DNA of 64,000 nt from Hymenobacter polaris (lineage in GTDB: Bacteria; Bacteroidota; Bacteroidia; Cytophagales; Hymenobacteraceae). Positions 1-9,487 of this stretch are shown one piece after another. The position numbers were made by a program, and so were the translations under genes. The notes under the pieces were generated by a model. That model made no database searches, was not told where the DNA came from, and saw only the letters and a program-made list of their open reading frames with translations. The DNA is taken from contig NZ_JABBGH010000002.1 in NCBI RefSeq assembly GCF_012927305.1, positions 620,001-684,000 on the forward strand, written 5' to 3'. Every line of letters starts with the position of its first letter. The stretch's first letter is position 1.

Positions 1-140
1 GGCGCGGCGGCAAACTGCTTGAGCACGTGCTCTTTGAAGGCAGGCAGCTTAGGGATGCGCACGAGGCCGTGCAGCAGGTAGTTGAGGCCCAGCAAGAGGC
101 GGCCCAGCACGAAGGCCAGCTCGAAGTTATTGAGTTTCAT
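1..140 (-). CDS. DoxX-like membrane protein, N-terminal fragment
   Basis: Reading leftward from ATG at 140, the first 46 residues (MKLNNFELAFVLGRLLLGLN at the start) form a hydrophobic segment followed by a HGLVRIPKL-type stretch. This resembles the first helix and loop of DoxX/quinol-oxidase-subunit-like small membrane proteins. The rest of the gene lies outside the window. The family assignment rests on this short stretch only, so the function is open. Confidence 0.5.
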   Translation of the reverse strand, partial: MKLNNFELAFVLGRLLLGLNYLLHGLVRIPKLPAFKEHVLKQFAAA

Positions 141-251
141 AGAGTAGGGAATGCCCGCTGCTTACGGGGCCCTAGGGCCCGGAGTTGAAGCGCTGTGCAA
201 CGGCAGCGCGCCGGCTGCGTTTCTGTGCTGCACCTTTTCCTTGTCGTCGCT

Positions 252-1181
252 ATGCGCGCTTTTAGTTATTTCTGGGTTTCGCTGGCCGCCTGGCCGCTGG
301 CTGCCCCCGCCCAGGCGCCGGCCCCGCCGCCCGCCGCCAGCGCCACGCCAGCCGGGCAGGCGCTGTTTGCCGGCTCGCTGGTGCCGCACCTGGTGGCCAA
401 GCAGTTTGCTTTCACCGAGGGGCCGGCCGTGGATAAAGCGGGCAATATTTTCTTTACCGACCAGCCCAACGACAAGATTTACAAGTACGACACCCACGGC
501 CAGCTCACGGTTTTTCTGACGCCGGCCGGGCGCGCTAATGGGCTCTACTTCGATAAGCAGGGCAACCTCATTGCCTGCGCCGACGCCCAAAACCAGCTCT
601 GGCGCATCAGCCCCCAGGGCAAGGTAACGGTGCTGGCCGACCGCGTAGACGGGCGCCTGCCCAACGGCCCCAACGACGTGTGGGTGAGCCCTAGGGGCGG
701 CCTCTACTTCACCGACCCCTACTACAAGCGCGACTACTGGCCCGCCGGCCACCCCGGCCCCGCGCCCCAAAACGTGTATTACCTGGCCCCCGGCGCCCGG
801 CAACCAGTGGCCGTCGAAACCACCTTGAAGCAGCCCAACGGCCTGATTGGCAGCCCCGACGGGCGCACGCTGTACGTGGCCGACATCGGGGCCAGCAAAA
901 CCTACCGCTACCGCCTAGGACCCCAGGGCCAGCTGCTTGACAAGCAGCTGTTCGTGAGCCAGGGCTCGGACGGGATGACGCTCGACGCGCAAGGCAACGT
1001 GTACCTCACCGGGCAGGGCGTGACGGTATACAGCCCCGCCGGCCAGCAGCTAGCCCACCTGGCCGTGCCCGCCGCCTGGACGGCCAACCTCTGCTTCGGC
1101 GGCCCCGATATGAAAACGCTGTTCATCACCGCCTCCGAGGCCGTTTATACGGTGCCCATGCGGGTGCGCGGCGTGCGGTAG
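252..1181 (+). CDS. SMP-30/gluconolactonase-family exported protein
   Basis: This 309-residue protein has an N-terminal signal peptide (MRAFSYFWVSLAAWPLAAPA) followed by a six-bladed propeller of the SMP-30/gluconolactonase/LRE family. Typical repeat motifs are visible: FTEGPAVDKAGNIFFTD near residue 55, then NGLYFDKQGNLIACAD, PNDVWVSPRGGLYFTDPYY and PNGLIGSPDGRTLYVAD. Family members hydrolyse sugar lactones using a bound divalent metal. The acidic and Asn residues that usually hold the metal appear in the expected blades. I chose ATG 252 because the upstream in-frame ATG at 195 adds residues before the signal peptide. It probably acts in the periplasm. The following gene, about 100 bases on, is also a sugar-related propeller. 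The exact substrate is unknown. Confidence 0.85.
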   Translation: MRAFSYFWVSLAAWPLAAPAQAPAPPPAASATPAGQALFAGSLVPHLVAKQFAFTEGPAVDKAGNIFFTDQPNDKIYKYDTHGQLTVFLTPAGRANGLYFDKQGNLIACADAQNQLWRISPQGKVTVLADRVDGRLPNGPNDVWVSPRGGLYFTDPYYKRDYWPAGHPGPAPQNVYYLAPGARQPVAVETTLKQPNGLIGSPDGRTLYVADIGASKTYRYRLGPQGQLLDKQLFVSQGSDGMTLDAQGNVYLTGQGVTVYSPAGQQLAHLAVPAAWTANLCFGGPDMKTLFITASEAVYTVPMRVRGVR

Positions 1182-1280
1182 GGGTAGGGCCTAGGGGGTG
1201 GGCGCCGCCAAAAGCCCGCCGACCGAACTACCCGCCCGGCCCGTATGTATACTATAGTAGTCCACCTATATCCGTTGCGT

Positions 1281-2861
1281 ATGCGCCGCCTTACTTATCA
1301 AGCACTTAGCCTGGCCCTGGCTGCCGGGCTTACTGGCCCCGCCGCCAGGGCCCAAACGCTGGCCGCCACCAGCAGCGTAGCCCTAAGCGTGCCCGCCGCC
1401 CTGGCCAGCGCGCCCTTCGATGCGCCGCGCACGGTGCAGGTGCCGACGGGCTGGGCGCTGGCCGTGTACGCGCGGGTGCCGGGCGCCCGGTTCATGGCCC
1501 TCACGCCCGACGGGGCCTTGCTGGTGTCGCAGCCGGGGGCGGGCAAAATTTCGCTGGTGCGGCCCGGCAGCGCGGACGCCTCGCCCACCGTCACGGACTT
1601 TGCCACGGGTTTGCGCCGGCCCCACGATATGGTGTTTCACACCATCGGCAGCACCACCTACCTGTACGTGGCCGAGAGCAACCAAATTAACCGCTTCACT
1701 TACCAGGCCGGCGACGCCACGGCCCAGGGCCGCCAGGTTATCATCACGGGCCTGCCCGACGATAGCACGCCCGAGCTGAACGGCGCCTACGCCCACGCCC
1801 TCAAAAACCTGGCCCTCGACGGCAACCACAAGCTCTACGTCAGCATTGCCTCGACCTGCAACGTGTGCCTGTCCGACACGCAGAGCGACCCCAAGCGCGC
1901 CGCCATCTACCAGTACGAGGCCGATGGCACGGGCCGTCGCCTCTTCGCCCAGGGCCTGCGCAACGCCGAGGGCCTGGCCTTCATTCCGGGCACCAACACG
2001 CTGTGGGTGACGGTGAACGGCCGCGACAATACGCCCTACCCCAAGCAGGACGCCACCGGGCAGTACGGCCAAGTGCTTAGCAGTTACGTCGATAACCACC
2101 CGCCCGACTTATTTACCAAAGTCGTGGACGGCGGCAACTACGGCTGGCCCTTCGCCAATCCCAACCCCGATTCGAGCACCGGCCTGGACAACATGCCCTT
2201 CGAGCTGGACTACGACATGAACCGCGACGGGGCGGTGCCGCTCAGCACGTTCACCACCATTAGCAAGGGCATTCAGGCGCACTCGGCGGCCCTAGGGTTC
2301 ACGTTTTTGCAAGGCACCCGCTTTCCGGCCGCCTACGCCAGCGGCGCCGCCGTGGCCCTGCACGGCTCCTGGAACCGCACCGCGCCCGCTGGCTACAAGG
2401 TCATTTACTTCCCCTGGAACGCCGCCACCCAAACCCCCGGCGCCCAGGCCGACCTCGTAACGGGCTTCGTGGATGGCGGCGGGGCCTGGGGCCGGCCCGT
2501 CGACGTGGCCGTGGATGCGCAGGGCGCCCTGCTCATTTCCGACGACCAAAGCGGCACCATCTACAAGCTTACAGCGCCCGCTGCGGCCCTAGGGGCACGG
2601 GCGAGCAGTAGCGCCGCCACCATTCACTTCTACCCCAACCCCGCCGGCAGCGGCCCCGCCACCCTCGACCTAACCGGCTTGCCCACGGGCGCTTACCAGG
2701 CCACGGTGCTCGACGCGTTGGGCCGCCCGGTGCTGCCGCCCCAGCGCGTGGCCGGCGGCGCCCTGGCCCCGCTACCCCTAGGGGGCCTCGGCGCCGGCGC
2801 CTACCTGGTGCGCGTGCAAGGCGAGCAGTTCAGCCAAGTGCTGAAGGTGACGGTGAAGTAG
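1281..2861 (+). CDS. Sorbosone-dehydrogenase-like propeller with T9SS sorting domain
   Basis: This 526-residue protein starts with a signal peptide (MRRLTYQALSLALAAGL). A six-bladed propeller follows, of the PQQ-dependent glucose/sorbosone dehydrogenase fold (RPHDMVFH, KNLALDGNHKLYVSI, RNAEGLAFIPGTNTLWV, DGGNYGWPF, HGSWNRTAPAGYKV, RPVDVAVDAQGALLISDD). The last 80 or so residues (IHFYPNPAGSG ... GAYLVRVQGEQFSQVLKVTVK end) are a type A T9SS C-terminal domain, so the enzyme is probably exported across the outer membrane or attached to the surface. Two cysteines (CNVC, about residue 195) may bind metal or form a disulfide. ATG 1281 is preferred to the upstream ATG at 1245 because it places the signal peptide at the N-terminus. 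The substrate is not predictable. Confidence 0.85.
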   Translation: MRRLTYQALSLALAAGLTGPAARAQTLAATSSVALSVPAALASAPFDAPRTVQVPTGWALAVYARVPGARFMALTPDGALLVSQPGAGKISLVRPGSADASPTVTDFATGLRRPHDMVFHTIGSTTYLYVAESNQINRFTYQAGDATAQGRQVIITGLPDDSTPELNGAYAHALKNLALDGNHKLYVSIASTCNVCLSDTQSDPKRAAIYQYEADGTGRRLFAQGLRNAEGLAFIPGTNTLWVTVNGRDNTPYPKQDATGQYGQVLSSYVDNHPPDLFTKVVDGGNYGWPFANPNPDSSTGLDNMPFELDYDMNRDGAVPLSTFTTISKGIQAHSAALGFTFLQGTRFPAAYASGAAVALHGSWNRTAPAGYKVIYFPWNAATQTPGAQADLVTGFVDGGGAWGRPVDVAVDAQGALLISDDQSGTIYKLTAPAAALGARASSSAATIHFYPNPAGSGPATLDLTGLPTGAYQATVLDALGRPVLPPQRVAGGALAPLPLGGLGAGAYLVRVQGEQFSQVLKVTVK

Positions 2862-2873
2862 CGGCTTAGGGCC

Positions 2874-4459
2874 CTAGGGCTGGCCGGGGGCGGGGCCGTC
2901 CGCCACGCGCCGCAAATCCAGGTCCTGGAAGTCATAGCTGAAATCGGTGGCCGGCGAAATCGGCTTCATTTTGATGCTGGCGGCGCGGCCCTGCTCGTCG
3001 AGTGGAAGGCGGCGAAAGCGTCGGCGTTCATGCTGCGGGCTTTCCAGCGCACGGCGTAGGTGCTGCCGCGGTAGGGCAGCAGCTGGCCCACCAGGCGCGG
3101 GGCCCGCACCGCGCGCAGCCACAGCTGCGGCCCCTGCCGATACACCAGCACGTCGCCCAGCCAGGCATCGTGGTAGCGGCCCACGAAAGGCGCGTAGTCG
3201 GGCTTTTTGGGGGCGGCTTTCTGGGCCAGCGCCACCTGCTGCCAGGCGGTGGCGGTTATTTTACTGTTTTCGGCATCGCCCTGCTTCATGCGGTCCAGCA
3301 TTTCCTGCACCCGGTCCAGGCCGGTTACGCCCAGGTAATGGTCCTCAATGGTGCTGCTCACGGCCGTGAAGGCCGCGCCACTTTCCTGATTGGTGAGCAC
3401 GATGATGCCCAGGCGCAGCTCGGGCAGCAGCAGCACCTTGGTTACCATCCCGATTTCGCCGCCCGTGTGGCTCACTTCCTTGTAGCCGCGCACGTCGCGC
3501 AGAAACCACCCCAGCCCGTAGGCCGCGAAGTGCGTGTTGTAGGGCGGCAGGGTGGGGCCAACGGGCAGAATCGTCTGCGGCGTCCACACCTCGCGCTGGG
3601 TGGCGGGCTTGAGCAGCGGCGCGGGCGCACCGGGGCCGCCCAGTAGCATCAGGGCCCACTTGCTCAGGTCGCTCACGCTGCTGTAGATGCCGCCGGCCGG
3701 CCCCAGCAGCGTGTTCATATCGCGCCGCACCACCTGAATTTTGCCGTCCACCGGGGCGTGGGCGTCTATCACGTCGGTGGCATCGGGTAGGCGGCCGAAG
3801 TTGGTGGCGCTGCTGCTCATGCCCAGGGGCCGCAGCAGCCGCGTGGTCACGAAGTCGTCCCACGACTGCCCGCTCACCCGCGCCACCACCTCGCCGGCCA
3901 CGATGTAGAGGCTGTTGTCGTAGTCGAACTTGCTGCGAAACGACGATACCGGCTTGAAATACCGCAGGTTATGAATGACGTCCTTCGGCGTAAAGTCGGC
4001 CGAGTCGGGAAATTGCATCAGGTCGCCCGCGCCCAGGCCCAGGCCGCTACGGTGCGTCAGCAGGTCGCGCACCGTAAACTCGGCCGTCACGTAGGGGTCA
4101 TACATCCGAAATTCCGGGATGTAGTCGGTCACCTTGTCGTCCCAGCGCAGCTTGCCCTCGTCCACCAGCAGCCCTAGGGCCGCCGTCGTAAACGCCTTGG
4201 TATTAGACGCAATGCCCACGAGTGTGTTGGCATCCATCGGCGCCTGGGTGGCCAGCGAGCGCACCCCGTAGCCCTTGGCCAGCACCACCTACCCATCCTT
4301 TACTACCGCCACCGAGATGCCCGGCACATCAAAGGCTTTGAGGGTGCGGGCCACTACGGCATCCACGGCGGCTACATCGAGCGGCGCGGTAGGTGGCGGG
4401 GCGGTTTGGGCGTGGGCCGACAGAGTGAGGCCGGCAAGGAGGAGGGTTTGTTTGAGCAT
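2874..4459 (-). pseudogene. Class C beta-lactamase-like serine hydrolase, broken by a stop and a frameshift
   Basis: The reading starts at ATG 4459 with a signal peptide (MLKQTLLLAGLTLSAHAQ) and runs to VPGISVAVVKDG. An in-frame TAG at 4291-4289 then stands where relatives usually have a Lys or similar codon, and the same frame continues VVLAKGYGVRSL. The catalytic SxxK motif (SNTK), YDN and HTG are all present downstream, as in penicillin-binding/class C beta-lactamase hydrolases. Near 3002 the frame is lost again: NADAFAAFH must drop into another frame to continue LDEQGRAASIKMKPISPATD, the usual C-terminal DUF3471-type end, finishing at TAG 2874. One base is missing there. Two independent lesions in an otherwise well conserved protein indicate a recent pseudogene rather than recoding. 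Sequencing error is the alternative. Confidence 0.85.
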
Positions 4460-4485
4460 AGCTTGGAAAGGATTTAGGCACGCAA

Positions 4486-4590
4486 GAACGTCATGCTGAG
4501 CTCCGCGAAGCATCTCTAACGCGCAAGTAATTCCAACGTCAAGAGTTAGTTACGCGGTAGAGATGCTTCGCGGAGCTCAGCATGACGTTC
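4486..4590. repeat. Long inverted repeat, family A, copy 1
   Basis: The two arms (GAACGTCATGCTGAGC...GAAGCATCTC and their complement) enclose a short AT-richer loop. The outer arm sequence is shared with eight other copies in the window. The inner stem here is TCCGCGAAG, exactly complemented in the other arm. It begins 25 bases after the stop of the DUF885 gene. Confidence 0.95.
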
Positions 4591-4614
4591 TCTTTACCCC
4601 TTTACCCCTCTGCC

Positions 4615-6405
4615 TTACTTCACCGACTTGGCCCAGGCGTCCATCTTGCGCTCCAGCACCGTCAGGGGCATCACGCCGTCCTTCAGCAGCTCGTCGTGGA
4701 AGGCGCGCAGGTCGAACTTGCTACCCAGCTCCTGCTGGTATTTTTCGCGCAGCTCCTTGATTTTGAGGGCGCCGGTTTTGTAGCTCAGCGCCTGGCCGGG
4801 GATGGCCATGTAGCGCTCAATCTCGGCCGTGGTGCCGGCCTCATCGAGTGGCTCGTTGTCCATCATGTACTTAATGGCGTCTTCGCGGCTCATGCCCCGG
4901 CTGTGCAGGCCAGTGTCCACCACCAGGCGCACGGCGCGGTGCATCTCGTCGCCTAGGGCCCCCATGTACTGATAAGGGTCGGTGTAGAGGCCCAGGTCCT
5001 TGCCCAGGCTTTCGCTGTAGAGCGCCCAGCCCTCGCCCATGGCGCCGTACCAGGCAAACTGCCGGAACTTTGGTAAGTCCTGGTTTTCCTGCTGCAACGA
5101 CACTTGGTAGTGGTGGCCCGGAATGGCCTCGTGCAGAAACAGTGACTCCATGCCCGAGGTGGTGTTGAATTGGGTGGCGTCGGCGATGGGCACGTAGAAC
5201 ACGCCCGGCCGCGAGCCGTCGGGCGAGCCCTGGTTGTATTCGGCCGACGCCGACGCCTCGCGGAATTTCTCGGTTTCCCGAATCTCGAACGGCGTTTTGG
5301 GGGTGCGGCTGAATAGCTTGCCTAGGTTGGGCTCAATGGTCTGGTGAATTTTCTCGAAGGCCGCCAGCACTTCTTCGGGCTTCTTGTAGGGCTTGAACTT
5401 AGGGTTGGTGCGCAGCTCGGCGAAGAACGCCTGGAGGTCGCCTTTAAAGCCCACCTGGTTTTTCACCTTCTCCATCTCGCCCCGAATGCGAGCCACCTCG
5501 CGCAGCCCGGTTTCGTAGATTTCCTGGGGCGTTTTGGTGGTTGTCGTCCAGTAGGCCACGTCGTAGGTATACAGCCCCGGCCCGCCCGGAATGGCCGCGA
5601 TGCCGCTGCTGGTGCGCGCGCTCTGCAAGTAGTCACCGGCCAGGAAGTTGCCCAGCTTGCGGTAGGTGGGTGCCAGCTCGGTCAGGATGGCTTTTTTGTA
5701 GGCCGCCGTCAGCCGCGCCTTGTCGGCCGCCGAGAAGCTGGCCGGCAGCCGCAGGATGGGCCCGTAGTAGAGCGACTTGGTGGGGTCGGTCACGTCGATG
5801 TCCTTGCCGCGCATCTGGGGTATCATCTTCTTCACCAAGGCTTTGGGCAGCACCACGCCGGTGCGCATGCCGGCCCGGAAATTGGCCATGGCCGAATCGG
5901 CCCACACCGGGAAGCCGTGCACCCGGCCCAGCCAGGCGTCGTAGTCCTGCACCGTTTTGAAGGGCTGGTTGCCCTGCCCCGAGCCGTACTGCCCTAGGGT
6001 CAGCGGCAGGCCCCAAAACTGCTGAAACGGCATCATCCAGGTAGGCTGCTTGAGGCCCGCCAGCCGCTGCTGCATCTCGTACTGGAAGATGTCGTAGCTA
6101 ATCTTGTCGTTTTCGTCCAGCGCGTTGCGGTCAAACTTCTCCAGCCGCGTCAGGTACTGCTGGTAGAAGGCCCCCAGCGAGTCGCGGTAGGCGCGGGTCT
6201 GGTCGTTGGGCAGCTGGTCGTTGTAGCGGTTGTCGCCCTGGGCCGTGGCATCCAGCGGAAAGAACTTCGACTGCCGCTCCCAGTACTGGCCAAATAAGCC
6301 GTTCAGGTCTTTGTTGGGGCCCGCGGCGGCATCGGTTTTGGCGCCCGGCTGGCAGCCGGCCAGCAGCGCAGCCGCCAGCGCGGCCAGGGGAAGGAGGTGC
6401 TTCAT
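4615..6405 (-). CDS. DUF885 lipoprotein, HEAxPGHH metallopeptidase-like
   Basis: This 596-residue protein carries a lipoprotein signal (MKHLLPLAALAAALLAGC), so it is probably anchored in a membrane facing the periplasm. The body is DUF885, a family of predicted zinc-dependent peptidase-like proteins. The hallmark HEAIPGHHYQ lies near residue 423, with GEGWALYSE about 35 residues later, matching the usual spacing of metal ligands. The length fits the family. I chose ATG 6405 over longer in-frame starts because those read through the palindromic repeat at 6453-6544. The physiological substrate is not known for this family. It stands alone, bounded by family A hairpins on both sides. Confidence 0.9.
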   Translation of the reverse strand: MKHLLPLAALAAALLAGCQPGAKTDAAAGPNKDLNGLFGQYWERQSKFFPLDATAQGDNRYNDQLPNDQTRAYRDSLGAFYQQYLTRLEKFDRNALDENDKISYDIFQYEMQQRLAGLKQPTWMMPFQQFWGLPLTLGQYGSGQGNQPFKTVQDYDAWLGRVHGFPVWADSAMANFRAGMRTGVVLPKALVKKMIPQMRGKDIDVTDPTKSLYYGPILRLPASFSAADKARLTAAYKKAILTELAPTYRKLGNFLAGDYLQSARTSSGIAAIPGGPGLYTYDVAYWTTTTKTPQEIYETGLREVARIRGEMEKVKNQVGFKGDLQAFFAELRTNPKFKPYKKPEEVLAAFEKIHQTIEPNLGKLFSRTPKTPFEIRETEKFREASASAEYNQGSPDGSRPGVFYVPIADATQFNTTSGMESLFLHEAIPGHHYQVSLQQENQDLPKFRQFAWYGAMGEGWALYSESLGKDLGLYTDPYQYMGALGDEMHRAVRLVVDTGLHSRGMSREDAIKYMMDNEPLDEAGTTAEIERYMAIPGQALSYKTGALKIKELREKYQQELGSKFDLRAFHDELLKDGVMPLTVLERKMDAWAKSVK

Positions 6406-6452
6406 GAATGAAAGAGAAAGAAAGCGTTTTGCAGCAAAAAGCGAATGCAAAA

Positions 6453-6544
6453 GAACGTCATGCTGCGCCTGCCGAAGCATCTCTACCGAACGACACCCAA
6501 GCGGCGCGATAGAAAGGCTTCGACAGGCGCAGCATGACGTCCTT
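6453..6544. repeat. Long inverted repeat, family A, copy 2
   Basis: The arms read AACGTCATGCTGCGCCTGCC and its complement GGCGCAGCATGACGT, with GAAGCATCTCTACCG partly preserved in the inner stem. It lies between the cphA stop (18 bases away) and the DUF885 start. The right arm has a small divergence (TAGAAAGGCTTCGACAGG), so the stem is imperfect. Confidence 0.9.
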
Positions 6545-6561
6545 TTCAACCAATGAAGGCC

Positions 6562-9198
6562 CTAGGCCCGCTGGGCGGCCTCAAACTCGTCCAGCTTCTT
6601 GAGGGTGCCGGCAATGTTCTCGGTCAGCAGCACCACCACGGCGCCGTCGGGCGCGGTGGCCAGCACGTGGTCGATGGCGGCCATCTCATCCTCGATGTAG
6701 TGAACGGGCAGCTCGGGCTTGTCGAGGCGCAGGCCGCGGGTCATGATGTCGCGTAGAAACTCGGCCGACTTGCCGCGCAGGTCGCGGTCCTGGCGCACGA
6801 TGGCCTCGTCGAAAATCTGGCCCGCAATGCGTGCGAACCCTAGGGTGTCCTCGTTGCGCCGGTCGCCCAGGCCCGACACCACGCCGATTTTGCGGGTGGC
6901 CGGCGTGGCGCGCATAAACTCGGCAAACTTGGTGATGCCCGCCGTGTTGTGAGCGTAGTCCACGATGACTTCAAAGCGCGGGAATTTATACACGTTGACG
7001 CGGCCCGGCGTGGTGGTGGGCGAGGGCACGAAGGTGCGGAACGCCCGCTTCAGCATGTCCTTATCGAAGCCGTTGACGTAGCCCGCCAGCGCGGCGGCCA
7101 GCACGTTCTCGATGTTGAAGGTGGCGCGGCCCCCTAGGGTAATTGGAAACTCGGCGGCCCGGTCGATGCGCAGCTTGTAGCTGTTCTTGTAAATCGTGAC
7201 GTAGCCCTGCTCGTACACCGCCGCCACGCCGCCGGCCTCCACGTGCTCCTCAATGCGGGGATTATTTTCCCGCATCGAAAACAGCGCCACCCGGCAGTCG
7301 AGCGTGCGCATCATGTCGTACACCAGGTCGTCGTCGGCGTTGAGGATGGCCCAGCCGGTTTTGCGCACCGTGCGCGGCACCACGGCCTTCACCTCGGCCA
7401 TTTCCTCCACCGTGTAAATGTCGCGCAGCCCTAGGTGGTCGGCCGCCACGTTGGTCACCACGGCCGTGTCGCAGGTGTGGAAGCCCAGGCCCGAGCGCAG
7501 CATGCCGCCGCGCGCCGTTTCGAGCACCGCGTAGTTCACGGTGGGGTCGCGCAGCACAAACTCGGCGCTCTGGCCGCCCGTGCAGTCGCCCTTTTGCAGC
7601 TGCACGCCCTGAATGTAGATGCCGTCGGTGGTGGTGTAGCCCACCTTGTAGCCGATGCTGGCCACCAGATGCGCCAGCAGGCGCGTGGTGGTCGTCTTGC
7701 CGTTGGTGCCCGTAATGGCCATGATGGGGATGCGGGCCGTGCTCTCCGACGGAAACAGCATGTCGATGACCGGGGCGGCTACGTTGCGCGGCAGGCCCTC
7801 GGTGGGCGAGATGTGCATGCGGAAGCCGGGGGCCGCGTTCACCTCAATCACCGCCCCGCGCGTCTGGTTCAGCGGAATGGCGATGTCGCTGGTCAACATA
7901 TCAATGCCGCAGATATCGAGGCCCACGATGCCGGCCACGCGCTCGGCCAGCAGCACGTTGTAGGGGTCTACCAGGTCGGTCACGTCGGTGGCGGTGCCGC
8001 CGGTGCTGATATTGGCGGTGCTTTTCAGGTACACCGTTTCGCCGGCGTCCAGCACCGAGTCTAGCCCTAGGTCGCGGGCCTTCAGCAAGTCCAGCGTATG
8101 CTGGTCGGCCTTGATGCTGGTGAGTACCTTCTCGTGGCCCACGCCCCGGCGCGGGTCCGCGTTCACCTGGTCAATGAGCTGCTGCACAGTGCGCTCGCCG
8201 TCGCCTACTACGGCGGCCGGGGTGCGCTTGGCGGCCGCAATCAGCTTGCCGTTCACCACCAGCAGGCGGTAGTCGTCGCCGGTCACGTACTGCTCCACAA
8301 TCACGGCCCGCCCGTACTCTTTGGCCGCCCGCAGGCCCGCCACCGCATCTTCCCAATTGGTGATGCGGATGGTGGCGCCCTTGCCGTGGTTGCCGTCGAG
8401 CGGCTTGGTTACGATGGGAAACCCCAGCTCGTCAATCGCGTCGCGCAGCCCCTCCTCCGAGTACACGGTAGTGCCCCTGGGCACCGGCACGCCGCCGTCT
8501 TCCAGCATGGCCTTGGTGCGGTTCTTATTGCCGGCCACCTCCACGCCCGCGTGCGAGGTGAGGCTGGTGGTAGTGGCCCAGATGCGGCGCTGGTTGTGCC
8601 CGTAGCCGAGCTGAATGATGTTGCTGTTCTTGAGCTTGATGTAGGGAATGTTGCGCGAGGCGGCCTCCGCCACGATGCTCCAGGTGCTGGGCCCAAAAAA
8701 CTCCTCTTCCCGGATGTCGTGCAGCTCGTCCACCACCGGCTTTAGGTCGAAGGGCTCGTCGCGCAGCACGGCCTCGACCAGCTCCACGGCGGCCTGGGCG
8801 GCGTAGCGCCCGCCGCGCTCCTCCTGGTAGCTGAATACCACGTATTCTACGCCGGTTTCGCGGGCCGGGTAGCTCTTGCCCCAGTACACGGGCATGCCGG
8901 CTAGGCGCTGCAGCTCCAGCGCCACGTGCTGCACCACGTGCCCTAGGGGCTCGCCGTCAGCCAGCTGCTCGGCGCTGAGGGGCGGGTGCTTGGCCAGCTG
9001 CTTGGCCGATACGCCCGGCACATGGGGCATCTCGCCCATGCTGGGCAGCAGGGCCCCCAGCCGCTCGGCAAAGCCCGGCACGGTGTTGCTCCACTCGCCG
9101 GCGTACTCCTCCAAGTCAACTTTGCACACGATGAGCCGGTAGTGCTTCACCGACCAGTAGCTTGGGCCGCGCATCACGCGCAGGTCAATAATCTTCAT
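6562..9198 (-). CDS. cphA: Cyanophycin synthetase
   Basis: This 878-residue protein matches CphA in length and domain order. An N-terminal domain covers roughly residues 1-160 (starting MKIIDLRVMRGPSYWSVKHY). An ATP-grasp domain follows (IVTKPLDGNHGKGATIRI near residue 260; EVNAAPGFRMH near 455). Last is a Mur-ligase-like domain with P-loop ITGTNGKTTTTRLLAHL near residue 494, and GRVNVYKF and DYAHNTAG further on. The enzyme polymerises aspartate and arginine into the nitrogen-storage polymer cyanophycin in the cytoplasm, using ATP at both active sites. No cyanophycinase gene is adjacent. The stop codon TAG lies inside a CCTAGG palindrome. Confidence 0.95.
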   Translation of the reverse strand: MKIIDLRVMRGPSYWSVKHYRLIVCKVDLEEYAGEWSNTVPGFAERLGALLPSMGEMPHVPGVSAKQLAKHPPLSAEQLADGEPLGHVVQHVALELQRLAGMPVYWGKSYPARETGVEYVVFSYQEERGGRYAAQAAVELVEAVLRDEPFDLKPVVDELHDIREEEFFGPSTWSIVAEAASRNIPYIKLKNSNIIQLGYGHNQRRIWATTTSLTSHAGVEVAGNKNRTKAMLEDGGVPVPRGTTVYSEEGLRDAIDELGFPIVTKPLDGNHGKGATIRITNWEDAVAGLRAAKEYGRAVIVEQYVTGDDYRLLVVNGKLIAAAKRTPAAVVGDGERTVQQLIDQVNADPRRGVGHEKVLTSIKADQHTLDLLKARDLGLDSVLDAGETVYLKSTANISTGGTATDVTDLVDPYNVLLAERVAGIVGLDICGIDMLTSDIAIPLNQTRGAVIEVNAAPGFRMHISPTEGLPRNVAAPVIDMLFPSESTARIPIMAITGTNGKTTTTRLLAHLVASIGYKVGYTTTDGIYIQGVQLQKGDCTGGQSAEFVLRDPTVNYAVLETARGGMLRSGLGFHTCDTAVVTNVAADHLGLRDIYTVEEMAEVKAVVPRTVRKTGWAILNADDDLVYDMMRTLDCRVALFSMRENNPRIEEHVEAGGVAAVYEQGYVTIYKNSYKLRIDRAAEFPITLGGRATFNIENVLAAALAGYVNGFDKDMLKRAFRTFVPSPTTTPGRVNVYKFPRFEVIVDYAHNTAGITKFAEFMRATPATRKIGVVSGLGDRRNEDTLGFARIAGQIFDEAIVRQDRDLRGKSAEFLRDIMTRGLRLDKPELPVHYIEDEMAAIDHVLATAPDGAVVVLLTENIAGTLKKLDEFEAAQRA

Positions 9199-9297
9199 AA
9201 GGCCAAGGCAGAGGAAAAAGCCGCCCGCGTGGGCAGCAGTACGGCAATGTAGGCAAGGTGGCGCTTAGTTGGGTGTTCCCTAGGCCCCCGCCCTGCC

Positions 9298-9338
9298 AAA
9301 AGGCGCCGCTACTTCGGGCGGCAGCAGCGGCGCCTTTT
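9298..9338 (-). terminator. Probable rho-independent terminator
   Basis: AAAAGGCGCCGCT and AGCGGCGCCTTTT form a perfect 13-base stem with T-runs on both strands. It lies downstream of the aspartyl protease gene (stop at 9488) and upstream of cphA, so it most likely ends the protease transcript. Confidence 0.75.
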
Positions 9339-9487
9339 AGCGATAAAACCAGGCCGATGGTTAAGCCACTACCTCGTTTTTGGGGTGGGCAGGGCGCGCC
9401 GGGATGACGTGCCCTGCCTCCGAAGGCAGCCGTGGCGGCCACCAGCCCTAGGGGCCAGCTACGCACGGAGCCACCAGCCCTAGGGCC

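Noticed and set aside
4289..4291. TAG as programmed read-through in the serine hydrolase
   Set aside because: A second lesion near 3002 in the same gene makes decay far more likely than recoding.
7435..8064. Long plus-strand open frame opposite cphA
   Set aside because: His/Ala/Gly/Val-rich translation with no motifs, a typical antisense shadow in high-GC coding DNA.
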